Made by a program: the position numbers and the translations under genes. From NCBI GenBank assembly GCA_014218235.1, contig CM024753.1, positions 186,410,348 through 186,474,347 on the forward strand: a stretch of DNA of 64,000 bases, given 5' to 3'. Shown in pieces: positions 12,034 through 25,067 of this stretch. Under the pieces are notes generated by a model. That model saw only the letters and a list, made by a program, of their open reading frames with translations, did not search any database and had not been told where the DNA came from. The stretch is from Colocasia esculenta (lineage: Eukaryota; Streptophyta; Magnoliopsida; Alismatales; Araceae). The stretch's first letter is position 1, and each line of letters starts with the position of its first letter.

Positions 12034-12141
12034 GGAGGTGCGCTGCGTGGGGCGCAGAAAGGAGATGTGCTGCGTGGGGCACTAAAGGGAGATGTGCCGT
12101 GTGGGGCACAAGGTGGAGATGTGCTGCGTGGGGCATGGAAG
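12034..12141. repeat. 27-bp minisatellite, four copies
   Basis: GGAGATGTGCTGCGTGGGGC-type units start at 12034, 12061, 12088 and 12115. The period is a multiple of three, so a minus-strand frame repeats a 9-residue His/Ala/Pro unit. There is no other sign that it is translated. Confidence 0.9.
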
Positions 12142-12393
12142 GGAGAGTGATGATTATAAAAGGGGGCGCGATGCCCAGTGTAAGAAAACGAATCGTAAAA
12201 AAGGTGAAAACAAAATGCCTCCCGTGGGGAGGGAATGTGGAGAACCCACGGGAAGGTGCTGAGAAGCACAAAAGATGATTGAAAAGAAACGGAAAAAGAT
12301 GGAGGCCCCCCAGGTCTTTTGCCTTGCCTGGCGTTTAGGCTCCCGCTTGGGAATTGGCCTTTTGACCCTCAGGTACTTCCTCATAAACTTTGC

Positions 12394-13352
12394 TCAGCGG
12401 GCAGATAGTCTTACTCTTCTCACAGGGGTTGAACGGCTCTCAATGATTGGAGGGCTATTGACTTCCATCGGAGTTTCAACAAATAGTGGTAACCCCCTTG
12501 GAATATAGTTGAATGAGATGGCGGGGAGTTCTGCTAGTGGAATTGGAAGCAACAATGAGGGGACCGTGCCCAAAGATTGTATAGTGTGTGATACAGGAGG
12601 GGGCATGACCACTTGAGTGATAGATTGTGCCAATGATTTGGCCTTGGAATGCGTGAGCACAATCTGGATAGTTGACCCCTTCACTAGAGTGGGAAGGTTC
12701 ACAACAATGGTGTGAGGGGTCATGAGAGCTTGGAGGGTTTGATTCCCTATGAGTATGGTGAATTGAACCCAGTTGGCAACGGGTATGAGTGGCATATGAT
12801 TAGAAGGCCTCTTGACGGCCATGATTGGAGGGGAGGACTCTTGCTCGATAAATGTGCCCGGTATTTTGACAATGACCGGCATGCGAGGAATATAATCGTG
12901 TGTTTTAAAAAGTATGCCCAGTCCCGAGACTTCCTTCTGCTGATGCTTGCAGCTCCTCAGATGTTTGCATCCGCTCCGTTGGATAGGGGTGGATATGGTG
13001 GGTGTAATGGGAGGTTGTATGACCAGTGGAAGCACGATGGGTATGAAGGGGAAGATTTGCTCGGGTTTGGTTGCCAATGGTGCTGGCGAAATAGGAGGTG
13101 TAATGGTAGGTGGAGGCTTAACAATGGAGGGTTTAATGGTAATGGATGGCAGTGTGGGATGTGTAGGCAAATGGCGTACGAACATGACCTCAAAAGGTTC
13201 ATCGTCATAACACCAAGTGGTTTCGCAGATGGGTTGGGTGTTGGCAACTTCGGCCCGAGCAACAAGCTGTGGTGGAGGTGGAGGTTGTTGTGGTTGTTGT
13301 GGTGGAGGCATGGGAGCTGGCATGGGTGCTGGAGCAAGTGCAACGTAAGGCA
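12394..13352 (-). pseudogene. Proline-rich gag-downstream segment of the Tat/Ogre-like element
   Basis: Open frame on the minus strand that continues the interrupted gag/linker reading (PVPYVALAPAPMPAPMPPPQ). It opens with a Pro/Gln-rich linker of about 40 residues, then about 270 residues rich in Pro, Ile and Thr (NWVQFTILIGNQTLQALMTP; NYIPRGLPLFVET). It ends with a stop at 12394. A DSG/DTG protease site is not evident. In the intact element it was the C-terminal part of the gag polyprotein. The nested element at 13,358 now separates it from its N-terminal half. The first residues of the reading frame (upstream of about 13,352) are read from the inserted LTR and do not belong to it. Confidence 0.65.
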
Positions 13353-13357
13353 CAGGA

Positions 13358-16300
13358 TGTGACGGCCCTGGATATTTATGCCCATTAAGGCTCCATATCC
13401 AGATCCGCCTCCCGCGAACGAACCGAAGTCTCGCAAGGGATATCTCACACAAGTGTCTAGTAAGAATATAAAAGACAACTACACAGTATAAAACACAAGT
13501 AAGTACATGTGCTCATACCTACATATAACAATTTACAACTGTCCCATTACATTATTACATGTCCAATTAAAAAGTACAACTACCTGGGGCATACCCCGAG
13601 GGAGCACAAGCTCACACAAACTAACTACTACACTACTACACTACTGCTGGTGGTACAAGTCTGCCACAACCTCTCCACAAGCCGAACCAACGGTAAGCAC
13701 TGAAAAGAACTGTAGGGGAGTGAGCCTCAACAAGTCACAGGCTCAGTAGGGGCTACCCAAAAACAACAACAAACTACGGACACCTCAACCCTAGAGGGTC
13801 TCATTGGCAACACCAATGGCCAAACCAATTCATGCTCACAACAATTGTATTTAAACTACAATTATATATAAACATCTTAATCAAACATAACCTTGGAAAG
13901 TAAGAAGAAGCTACAGGACTAGTTTCACACCACTAGTCCGCTCAACAACAGTAACGCCTAGGCCTCAAGCCTCACAGGCAAACCACAGTCACAACCAATC
14001 ATTTAAGCTATAAGCCGCACAAGCAAATCACTGCCTAAGCTATAAGCTTCACAGGCGAGTCTCAAGTACATGGGTAACAGGACTGCTAACTAAAAGCTGG
14101 CCCTTAATACCCAAACCACAATATGTCGGAAGCCACACACAGAATGGCAGGGTTGGCTACAACGGCCAATCCTTCACACACGAGGACCATGTACGGAAGC
14201 TTACCCGAGGAAGGGTAAAGCACATTGAGTGGAAGGTCACACCACACGACCTCCACGAAACACAGTTTCACGTCAATACCAGAAAAGACTGGTATACGAT
14301 GTACTACCACAAATCATTACCCACACGCGGTACAGGTACCTATTACCATAAGGTACCGGCACAGAAACTACAAGTAAACCAGTGCCGTAACAGGGCACAC
14401 CATAACGAGCTAAACCACATTTCTAGTGAGTCAACACTCACCATCCATAACCAAAACTGTGCCACCACTCGGACACACCACAAGCTACAACCGCAGTCAC
14501 AACTGTGCCAACACTAGGGCACATCTCGAACGGTCAAACCTCATCTACGAGTCACAAACTCACGAACCACAGCCAGTGGCAAAGCACGAGTCGGAAAGGA
14601 ACGACGCCACCACACGGGAACGAACTATTGGCTGATCAGTCCAGTATCCAACCCGGACAACACAACAAAAGAACAACCTCTCAGTCTCGCAGTCACAGAC
14701 GAAAGGTCCAACTTCCGCTCCACGAGAACAAGTCAAACAATTGTGGAGACCAACCAACACCACACCTGCAGACACACAGCTGCAGGCCCATGCCTGGCAC
14801 CTCTAGGGTCTCTGGTCGGAGCACCCTAAAGTGAGGCACTGAAAAACAGGACTAGATGGGGACCAGTGTCGACTACTGGTGTCTGTACCCCCAACTACGA
14901 GCGCGCTACAAGTGACTGCACACCCACAAACACAAGCCGCTGCCCTACTGTCGTCTTTCCCTCAGCCAGACGTACAACTCAAACACAGGAGTGAGGGTGT
15001 CCAGGAAGACGACACAGACCTTGACGGTACCACACTGTACTGGGAAAAACCCCGAGCACAACAAACACACGTGCCTGGCTCACAAAGAACTTGGGGTACC
15101 CGACTAGAGAGGCATTCCGAAATAGGCGCCGGACCACCACACTCGGCTAGCACAAATCATGATATATACACAAACACTTTCTATTACCAATTACGGTACA
15201 TATGTTAGGGATAGCTTGCTCCAGTCACCTTCTGACTTACAAGCTAACCTACACAATCACACACATAAACCATATTAATAATAACACCACAGTCTGTCAT
15301 CGGTCACCTTAGGACAGTGGAGGTCACACTTAACACTGACCACGATAATCACATAATAATTATACTCACACTTTACTAATCATTCATCCAGAATAATTTA
15401 CAAAAGATTCTAGAGGATCGAGGCTAGGTTCAGACGTGAACCTCATCGCCACAATACCATGAACTAACTACAATAATTAATATATAATGAACACAATAAC
15501 GTACGATGTGCCATGCACACACAAATCACAAGTACGACATCCAAACCATGTAAACAGTACGTGTATAATACATTAGCAAGGTTCACCACACGTCATTTAC
15601 GTAAACAACATGTCCAACATATGGACAACACGCTCCAAGAGCGCTACAGGTGCCAACGCACCACACATACTACGTAAACACCAAACCGATTACGTACATA
15701 ACACATTAACCACAGAAAACATGCCCACCTTGTGAGCAACACGCTTCGTGAGCGTAACAAGTGCACTGGCTCCACCTGTCATTACCATGCACAACAAATA
15801 CAAATAATCGAATAACTAAAACGTTAAAAGCATGCATAACCAGACCTCTCTGCTGAAGTCGCGACATGGGGATGTGTCGCCTTCAGAACACGACGCCCCA
15901 ACCTGTCGCAATAGGAAACCCTATCGCGACTGGTCGGCCTGTCGCGACCTTGTCGCGACGGCAAGGTCTGTCACCTTCACAGGCGCAAACCCTAATCCGG
16001 GAGGAACTCCACGAATTACCACTCCATACCATTCAAACCACGATTAATTCATGTTTTCCATGCTTTAATGGATACCCTAGCATAGTATCTATGGTTTATG
16101 AACTGGAAAACACATCAACCACACCATGAACACGATCCAAACATCAAAACAAGGTGGGTTCTCCCTACCTTCGCGAAGAACACGAACACCAGGTGTTTCC
16201 CCCGCTCCGCACGACGTCCTCATGGCTAGAACATGCCTCACGCACCTCCAGAACCTCGAATCGCTAAGAAACCTCGCAGCAGCTCCCCCCCTGGTCGAGC

Positions 16301-16708
16301 AGAGCCTGTGGAAGCTCTGTTCGGCCGGGGTTCTTAAAAACAGCACAACGGTTAGGAACGCGACGTAGCCCTACGTCGCGACCTGAACGTGACGTGGGAG
16401 GCCGTCGCCTTCACACTCCCGACGTCAGCAGACCACCCAGCGCACAACACTTGGCGTGCATGCAGACGTCGACGCTCAACGGTGGCAACAGGAACGCGAC
16501 CACCAAGGCTGTCGCGTTCAGAACGCGACGCATACCTCTGTCACGTTCATAGGCAGAAAACCTGTGAGCGCTTTGGGCCCAATGGCCGGCCCACCAAGCC
16601 TCACAACGCGCTCGCAAACACCTGAAACATGCACTAATGGGCCACACATTGGCCACCAAACCCACTAAACACGGATCCACGATGATCTGAAAAATGCGCG
16701 ACGTAACA
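13358..16708 (-). mobile_element. 3' LTR of nested element
   Basis: Aligns over its whole length with 19245-22583, with scattered substitutions and small indels (for example a longer GTCGCGAC run at 15,923-15,959). The small reading frames inside recur in both copies and show no protein similarity I recognise. Confidence 0.92.
15858..16382. repeat. GTCGCGAC palindrome cluster in nested LTR
   Basis: The 8-bp palindrome GTCGCGAC occurs at 15858, 15941, 15952 and 16375, with ATCGCGAC at 15923. CGCGACGTAG (16359-16368) and CTACGTCGCG (16371-16380) form a perfect 10-bp stem with a 2-base gap. Further CGCGAC words continue to about 16,560. The partner LTR repeats this at about 21,745-22,430. Confidence 0.88.
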
Positions 16709-19230
16709 TTATTATCACCTAAAAAGAAATGTCGTTCTCGACATATAAAACAAATCACAACAAACCGGATTATAACCTAAAAAGAAATAAAATCGTATAC
16801 ATAACAAGAAGGATACTCTTTCTCTGCATCAGCCTTTCAATTCATGTATGCTAACTGACTCATCTGTCCATTTCCATCCTTGCTTTGTTCTTTTCTTTTC
16901 TTTCAATTCATTTCACAATTACTCTGTTCTGTCGATTCCATTACCTTTTCTTACCTTTCAATTATAGGCGATTCTACCTTGCCAATGACGCTTTATCTCC
17001 TTGGACTGAACCTACTTTCACATTTTCTGGGCTGTGTTTGCAACATTTCTTTCCGGGCCATTTCTTTCTGCTCAAATCCTTTCATTTTTTTCCACTACCT
17101 TTGGATGTTCTTTCATGCTAAACCTTACTTAAATTCTCAAGTTTCTTAATACCATTCCATTAGTCATTTGTCATTGCTAGCCATTATTCTACTTTATCAG
17201 CATTCACATACTTAACTGTCTGACCTATGAGTTGCGGTCCCACCACGCTACCGCTGCGCCACTCTGATTATACAAAATATTTCATAAATTCTGCTTCCAT
17301 TACTATTCACAATTGCTACGCACTTTCACCATTATTCTGATTCCAGTTAATTTCAATACAGATTGCTTTACTTGCTCAATCAATACTGGAAAACAATATC
17401 AAAATTTTCAAACTGCTTTCATCTTTGTGGCACTGCATTCTTATTTCAAGAAAATTACGCTACTTAGCTGACTTTACGCATATTAACTTTATTTCAATCA
17501 GGTGTCATCTGACCTTAAATCGTTCAATGTTTATCTGATTGCACTCTTTTCTTTCTATACCTGACGGTTTCAATTTCCATTCAGCCATGCTCAGATGTAC
17601 ACACTATTCCTTAACTGTTCTGCCTTTTATTCTTATATCAGATTTTAAAACACTACCTCAAGAAAACACTTCTGCTTAAACTGATCCACTTTCTGTGTGC
17701 TTCCATGCAAACTCTTACTGATCACTTCCTCAGTCCTTCAGTTACATCTGTTCCATAATCTATCATACTCTTTCTTTTCAAAATTAAGAATCTGCCAACT
17801 GGCTCTTTTCACTGATACTACCTCAGTTAGACTATGGGAAGATGGGTAGGTGGGGCCTCTCAACCAAGACATCGCGATTGGCGAGTGGGGGACTATCCCC
17901 TCGGAGGCGACGATCAACTCCAGCTTCAATCGCTCCAAGGATGACTGGAAGAGACCGTATCAGAGCTTCAAACCAGACCTTGAGGATCCTCCTATTTTGA
18001 CGCTGTTTTCACTCCTCCTTGAGTTGCTGGTCACTTACGGCATTCATGAAATTCCTATTGACTGTTGGCTGGATTCACTCACCAGCATTCCTAACTTCGA
18101 AAGGAGGATTATATGCCATGTATCCTTCTCAATTATTCTATTACTTAGCTATTCGTCATGTACTGTACCATTCACATGACAGTTCATACAAACACTCTTC
18201 ATTGACGACTGCCAAAACTATAATTTGAAGTCAATCTCTTTAAATATCGTAACTAGCTCTGCCTGATTTCTCTATACCACTTAGCTTAATATTGCTCAAC
18301 GGCTTCTTAGCTAATCCAATTCTTTTCATTCTGACCCACATAACTCTATCTTACTCTGAACATTCTTAATCTTAGCTCTAATCTTTTTCAAACACAAACT
18401 TTACCTTTTCTATGCTCAAACTATAATCAATTGCTAATCAACAATAACCTTATCTGTAGCACTGTATTCCTTAACGAACCAATCTATGCAATTCTCATAA
18501 ACTGTTACTTGCCAAACTAATATCTTTCTTACGAAGTTGTCAGAAAAGTCCACTATGCACTGATCTTCTTTTACCCTTTCTTTGCTTAACTGACTACCTC
18601 TGCTCAGACCTCTAATTATCAAAACACCCTTATCCTTATCAGACGATCATAATTCTTTGCTCTTCTATTTACCCACACTTCATTTGAAGTCAACCTTTCT
18701 CACTTAATCATTCTCAACTTGCCAGAGCATTAATCACATTATTACTCAAGCTACTTCTCAATTCTTACTAACACAAATCTTAAACAATACCTCTGCCAAG
18801 GCCCTCATCTGCAACTTATCACACACACACTATTCCTTACTAGTAATATTCTGCTGATCTATCGTAGTAACACCCTATATCTGTCTCTGCTAACTATGTA
18901 CTTTACTAACATATATCAGGCATATCCCTCTCAGGGAACTACTTTACCTTTCTCCTCTAATCTCTACAACTGAAAATCTTTAAATACTATACTTTAACTA
19001 CACTAGTGTCAGGTGCTACCACACAACTTATGCCATTATCCACGTTGTGGCTCAACAACTGCTCACAACTGCCAATTTAACAAACAGAAACACACGGTTT
19101 ACGTGCCAAAACCTCACGTAAAAACTACTTTATATCACACAAAACCACAGACTCACTACCAGCAGTGGACATTAATCCATGTATTGGGACATTGTAACTT
19201 TAATGTCTTTTCATATTCTAACTGGACATT
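16709..19230. other. Interior of the nested element, non-coding
   Basis: Pyrimidine-rich on the plus strand (purine-rich on the element's own strand). The longest open frames are about 110 codons and match nothing I recognise. One GC-richer patch (about 17,850-18,010) differs in composition and could be a captured fragment, but I cannot name it. The word CCTAAAAAGAAAT, next to the 3' LTR (about 16,720), recurs near 16,776. Confidence 0.6.
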
Positions 19231-19242
19231 GCTCTGATACCA
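19231..19242 (-). other. Primer-binding site, tRNA-iMet type
   Basis: On the minus strand TGGTATCAGAGC, two bases inside the end of the 5' LTR. This is the standard plant initiator-methionine tRNA priming site and fixes the orientation. Confidence 0.93.
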
Positions 19243-19244
19243 AC

Positions 19245-22200
19245 TGTGACGGCCCTGGATATTTATGCCCATTAAGGCTCCATATCCAGATCCGCCTCCC
19301 GCGAACGAACCGAAGTCTCGCAAGGGATATCTCACACAAGTGTCTAGTAAGAATATAAAAGACAACTACACAGTATAAAACACAAGTAAGTACATGTGCT
19401 CATACCTACATATAACAATTTACAACTGTCCCATTACATTATTACATGTCCAATTAAAAAGTACAACTACCTGGGGCATACCCCGAGGGAGCACAAGCTC
19501 ACATAAACTAACTACTACACTACTACACTATTGCTGGTGGTACAAGTCTGCCACAACCTCTCCACAAGCCGAACCAATGGTAAGCCCTGAAAAGAACTGT
19601 AGGGGAGTGAGCCTCAACAAGTCACAGGCTCAATAGGGGCTACCTAAAAACAACAACAAACTACGGACACCTCAACCCCAGAGTGTCTCATTGGCAACAC
19701 CAATGGCCAAACCATTTCATGCTCACAACAATTGTATTTAAACTACAATCAAATATAAACATCTTAATCAAACATAACTTTGGAAAGTAAGAAGAAGCTA
19801 CAGGACTAGTTTCACACCACTAGTCCGCTCAACAACAGTAACGCCTAGGCCTCAAGCCTCACAGGCAAACCACAGTCACAACCAATCATTTAAGCTATAA
19901 GCCGCACAAGCAAATCACTGCTTAAGCTATAAGCTTCACAGGCGAGTCTCAAGTACGTGGGTAACAGGACTGCTAACTAAAAGCTGGCCCTTAATACCCA
20001 AACCACAATATGTCAGAAGCCACACACAGAATGGCAGGGTTGGCTACAACGGCCAATCCTTCACACACGAGGACCATGTACGGAAGCTTACCCGAGGAAG
20101 GGTAAAGCACATTGAGTGGAAGGTCACACCACACGACCTCCACGAAACACAGTTTCACGTCAATACTAGAAAAGACTGGTATACGACGTACCACCACAAA
20201 TCATTACCCACACGCGGTACAGGTACCTATTACCATAAGGTACCGGCACAGAAACTGCAAGTAAACCAGTGCCGTAACAGGGCACACCATAACGAGCTAA
20301 ACCACATTTCTAGTGAGTCAACACTCACCATCCAAAACCAAAAATGTGCCACCACTCGGACACACCACAAGCTACAACCGCAGTCATAACTGTGCCAACA
20401 CCAGGGCACATCTCGAACGGTCAAACCTCATCTACGAGTCACAAACTCACGAACCATAGCCAGTGGAAAAGCACGAGTCGGAAAGGAACGACGCCACCAC
20501 ACGGGAACGAACTACTGGCTGATCAGGCCAGTATCCAACCCGGACAACACAACAAAAGAACAACCTCTCAGTCTCGCAGTCACGGACGAAACGTCCAACT
20601 GCCGCTCCACGAGAACAAGTCAAACAACTGTGGAGACCAACCAACACCACACCTGCAGACACACAGCTGCAGGTCCATGCCTGGCACCTCTAGGGTCTCT
20701 GGTCGGAGCACCCTAAAGTGAGGCACTGGAAAACAGGACTAGCTGGGGACCAGTGTCGACTACTGGTGTCCGTACCCCCAACTACGAGCGCCCTACAAGT
20801 GACTGCACACCCACAAACACAAGCCGCTGCCCTACTGTCGTCTTTCCCTCAGTCGGACGTACAACTCAAACACAGGAGTGAGGGTGTCCAGGAAGACGAC
20901 ACAGACCTCGACGGTACCACACTGTACCAGGACAAACCCCGAGCACAACAAACACACGTGCCTGGCTCACAAGGAACCTGAGGTACCCGACTAGAGAGGC
21001 ATTCCGGAATAGGGGCCGGACCACCACACTCGGCTAGCACAAATCACGATATATACACAAACACTTTCTATTACCAATTACGGTACATATGTTAGGGATA
21101 GCTTGCTCCAGTCACCTTCTGACTTACAAGCTAACCTACACTATAACACACATAAACCATATTAATAATAACACCACAGCCTGTCATCGGTCACCTTAGG
21201 ACAGTGGAGGTCACACTTAACACTGACCACGATAATCACATAATAATTATACTCACACTTTACTAATCATTCATCCAGAATAATTTATAAAAGATCCTAG
21301 AGGATCGAGGCTAGGTTCAGACGTGAACCTCATCGCCACAATACCATGAACTAACCACAATAATTAATATATAATGAACACAATAACGTACGATGTGCCA
21401 TGCACACACAAATCACAAGTACGACATCCAAACCATGTAAACAGTACGTGTATAATACATTAGCCAGGTTCACCACACGTCATTTACGTAAACAACATGT
21501 CCAACACATGGACAACACGCTCCAAGAGCGCTACAGGTGCTAACGCACCACACATACTACGTAAACACCAAACCGATTACGTACATAACACATTAACCAC
21601 ATAAAACATGCCCACCTTGTGAGCAACACACTCCGTGAGCGTAACAAGTGCACTGGCTCCACCTATCATTGTCATGCACAACAAATACAAATAATCGAAT
21701 AACTAAAACGTTAAAAGCATGCATAACCAGACCTCTCTGCTGAAGTCGCGACATGGGGATGTGTCGCCTTCAGAACGCGACGCCCCGACCTGTCGCAATA
21801 GGAAACCTTGTCGCACGGGTTGGCCTGTCGCGACGGCAAGGTCTGTTGCCTTCACAGGCACAAACCCTAATCCGGGAGGAACTCCACGAATTACCACTCC
21901 AGACCATTCAAACCACGATTAATTCATGTTTTCCATGCTTTAGTGGATACCCTAGCATAGTATCTATGGTTTATGAACTGGAAAACACATCAACCACACC
22001 ATGCACACGATCCAAACATCAAAACAAGGTGGGTTCTCCCTACCTTCACGAAGAACACGAACACTAGGCGTTTCCCCCGCTCCGCACGACGTCCTCGCGG
22101 AGAGAACACGCCTCACGCACCTCCAGAACCTCGAATCGCTAAGAAACCTCGCAGCAGCTCCCCCCCTGGTCGAGCAGAGCCTGTGGAAGCTCTGTTCGGC

Positions 22201-22583
22201 CGGGGTTCTTAAAAACAACACAACGGTTAAGAACGCGACGTAGCCCTACGTCGCGACCTGAACGCGATGTGGGAGGCCGTCGCCTTCACACTCCTGACGT
22301 CAGCAGACCACCCAGCGCACAACACTTGGAGCGCATGCAGACGTCTACGCTCAATGGCGGCAACAAGAACGCGACCACCAAGGCTGTCGTGTTCAGAACG
22401 CGACGCATACCCCTGTCGCGTTCATAGGCAGAAAACCTGTGAGCGCTTTGAGCCCAATGGCCGGCCCACCAAGCCTCACAACGCGCGCGCAAACACTTGA
22501 AGCACGTACTAATGGGCCACACATTGGCCACCAAACCCACTAAACACGGATCCACGATGGTCCAAAAAATGTGCGACGTAACA
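19245..22583 (-). mobile_element. 5' LTR of nested element
   Basis: Partner of 13358-16708. On the minus strand it starts TGTTACGTCGCACA at 22583 and ends at 19245 just before the primer site. The GTCGCGAC cluster is conserved here, with several CpG positions changed. Confidence 0.92.
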
Positions 22584-22588
22584 CAAGA

Positions 22589-23918
22589 GCTTCTTCATGA
22601 AAAATAGGGGCGTCGTAGGGCCCAGTTGGAGGTTGTTGGGTCCGAAAAGGATGAATCAGTGGACGCCTGGGTGGCGGCATGTTGTGGTAGATGGGCGTTT
22701 GTGGGGTGTATATGGGATGTATGTCGTAGAGTGGTGAGGTGGATGGTGGATGGCGTCCACTGATCTGTTCTTTCTCGGATTAATTTGATTGAAAAGATCT
22801 ACGATCGGGGAGTCCATTAAATGTGTTTGAATGTAACATCCCCGGTCGTAGAGCTCTTCCATCGTCTCGATTTGGTTCATGGCCAGGATGTGCCTGAACC
22901 TCGGAGTAGAGTTAGAAATGATTATTTTAACTTGCTCTGACTCTGAGAGCACATTTTGCAGCCGGGTGGCCATTGACCTCCAACGATCAGCAAATTGTAC
23001 AAAGGCCTCGTCGGCCCCCATCTTCTCGGATGTTAGATCCGTGATAGACAGATAAGGGCTAACGTGGTCTTTGTACCTCTGAAGGATTTTTTTATGAAGG
23101 GGGCGGAAGTCCCCTGCCTCACTTGGTTCTAAGGAGTAGAATCATTCGAGTGCAGGGCCGTCAAGAGATTTTCTAAATAGAAATGCCAAGGTGATGGGAT
23201 CTCACTACCAACGCGAGGACTCATAGAGAAACTCTTTGACATGAAGGTAGGGGTTACCCATGAAATTGTACAATCTGTACGTTGGCATCTCTGAAGGATG
23301 AATATAAATTTGAGGGAGAGCCGGCATGGCGGTGACGGGGTCACCCATGGGATTGGAAAGCTTATTTATTTGATTCTCCAAATCGTTCAATTTGTGGAGA
23401 AGAACATTTTGGAGTGGAGTGGGTTGCTGCTGAGCATATGAGGGAATACCTGAGGGTGGCCTTGAATTAGCGGGCCTTCCGAAGGGGCGATCTATTCGGA
23501 CTGGAGCACGGGGGTGCAATTGGCCAGGGGGGCGAGGTGATGGAGAATGTACAGGGGTATGTGGCGAAGTCGCCGGAATATACAAAGGCGGGTGCCTGGG
23601 AGAAGGAGCGGGAGAAGGAGTCGCACCCTCAACTAAAGATTGTATTAATTTGAGCTATTGAGGGGTGAGCTGATCCAGGGAATGCAAGACAGTCTGCACA
23701 GTGGGATCCTGGTGGGGGGAAGGCTCTCTCCGGGTTTTGATTGGAGGTAGATGTGAGGGGATATCAAATTGGTTAGTATGCGGTGTGCGCACACGACCAT
23801 AAGAAGTAGAAGCATCCCTCTCACGATGGTGAGATGGACGGACATGGGACTGAAAAGATGGAGACTTGACATTATCCTCATAGTCCATATAAAAATTAGC
23901 ATGGTGGTGTGAGTCCAT
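22589..23918 (-). pseudogene. Tat/Ogre-like gag, broken by stop codons
   Basis: A single minus-strand frame from MDSHHHANFYMDYED (23,918) through a Pro/His/Arg-rich N-terminus, a short coiled-coil-like NDLENQINKLS, and a Retrotrans_gag core (FADRWRSMATRL, MNQIETMEELYDRG). In-frame stops lie at about 23,655, at 23,202-23,207 (two in a row) and at about 23,148. The last falls in the motif ALE-stop-FYSLEP, where the family has Trp, which suggests G-to-A decay. The frame then runs into the nested element's insertion site at 22,588 and resumes at 13,352. It encodes the capsid of the element; this copy is dead. Confidence 0.82.
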
Positions 23919-24269
23919 TTTTAACAAGCAAGCAAACAAACAAGTTGAACAAAGATTAAGCAATCAAGATGGTTCAGACAAGTTGTAATGCTTACACTAT
24001 TTTTAGGAGTTTCACAATTAATTAATGGATTGAAAAATCATTGTGTCACTCCAGGTGAGCTCCTAGTTGGGTAGAGTATGAGTACTTTGGGGTGCAACTA
24101 GAATCACCTCTCACCACGCAATGGATATCTAACCCGGGTCAACGGAGGGGTACAACCGGCTCGGTCCGCCGTGAGAGAATCCGCGGGGTACGAAGACTTA
24201 TGGCGTTCCGGGAGAAGGTTCGCTAGTCCAAAGGGATGGAATGCCCAATGGAGAGCTTGCCTTCACTGG

Positions 24270-25047
24270 AAGGGTGTGTGGAGCCTAGGATATGAGGGAA
24301 GGAGGTCCCCCGACCAATGCAAAATGCCCTATATGCAACAATTATAGAAAAAATGGCAAAGGGGGGCGCGTTTCTGTCAGCAGCTTGAATCGCGTCGGGT
24401 ACAGATGTCGCGACTCAAGCTCAATCACGTCCAATCACCTGAACACGGATCTGAAAGCCCCAGAAGGCTGTCAGAGCCGCGCCTGGTCCCTGTGGACGGA
24501 CTGTCAGGCAGAAACACGTCGGCCTTGGCCGCCGCGGCAAAGAATATAAACGCGTCCAGCTAGGCAGACGCGTTACCAAATAGAGAATCACGTCCTCTGT
24601 GTGGGACGCGATTCCAAACAGACACCCAAGAAAAAAAAAAAGGGAGGCAGGAAGCAGAGAAGATATACAGGAAATAAAAATTAAAATGTATAGGGACGCG
24701 TCGGCCTTAGCTGCCGCGACAACAGAAACGGGTCGGCTCAGGCCGACGCGACAAACAGTGACGCGTCGACCTTAGCCGCCGCGACATGAAAACGAAACAT
24801 GGTCGGTTTAGTGGACGTGTTATAAACGCGACCTCAGTGTTGGATGCGATTCCAACAGACCACCCAAGGACAGAAAAAAGGCAGGAAAGCGGGAGATGTG
24901 TAAAAAGGGAATAAAATTAAACACACAACATGCTTTACATAGTATAAAATAAATGTAAAAGAAGGAGGGGCACGCAAGGGTGCCAAGGAGAGTGCCACGT
25001 GGGGCACGAAGGATGGAGGGTAATCAACAAGAAAACGTGGAAAGAGG
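24270..25047 (-). other. 5' leader of the Tat/Ogre-like element
   Basis: Between the primer site and gag. No gene. It again carries CGCGTC/GACGCG motifs (about 24,380-24,860), including AATCGCGTCGG with a nearby GTCGCGAC, repeating the LTR theme outside the LTR. Confidence 0.6.
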
Positions 25048-25065
25048 TCCCACCATGATCGCCAA
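25048..25065 (-). other. Primer-binding site of the Tat/Ogre-like element
   Basis: On the minus strand TTGGCGATCATGGTGGGA, two bases inside the 5' LTR end. The TTGGCGA...GGTGGGA pattern resembles the tRNA-Arg-type sites of Ogre/Tat elements; the exact tRNA is not certain. Confidence 0.65.
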
Positions 25066-25067
25066 TC

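Larger units (their letters stand above)
9104..12393. other. Non-coding 3' interior of the Tat/Ogre-like element
   Basis: Lies between the gag/linker frame and the 3' LTR on the minus strand, where an autonomous element would carry pol. I see no RT, RNase H or integrase motif in either strand. Instead the stretch holds several separate tandem repeats (9447-9643, 10387-10650, 11528-11860, 12034-12141) and a purine-rich GAAGTG/AGTGAA stretch at about 9,130-9,220. The copy is therefore non-autonomous. Confidence 0.75.
13358..22583 (-). mobile_element. Nested LTR element without coding capacity (9.2 kb)
   Basis: Long LTRs 13358-16708 (3,351 bp) and 19245-22583 (3,339 bp) flank only 2,536 bp of interior. 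On the minus strand both begin TGTTACGTCGC and end GCCGTCACA. A tRNA-iMet primer site adjoins the right LTR. The flanks CAGGA (13353-13357) and CAAGA (22584-22588) are a target duplication with one mismatch. The interior has no gag or pol motif, so this is a LARD-type non-autonomous element. LTR identity is high by eye, suggesting it is younger than the host element, whose LTRs differ more. Confidence 0.9.

Noticed and set aside
12712..13362. Gly/Trp-rich plus-strand frame resembling a glycine-rich protein
   Set aside because: It is exactly antisense to the proline-rich gag-linker frame of the minus-strand element; Pro codons read as Gly/Trp on the other strand.
14104..15208. Small frames recurring in both nested LTRs (also 19,991-21,040)
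   Set aside because: Recurrence simply reflects the LTR duplication. Frames are short, differ in stops between copies and match nothing known.
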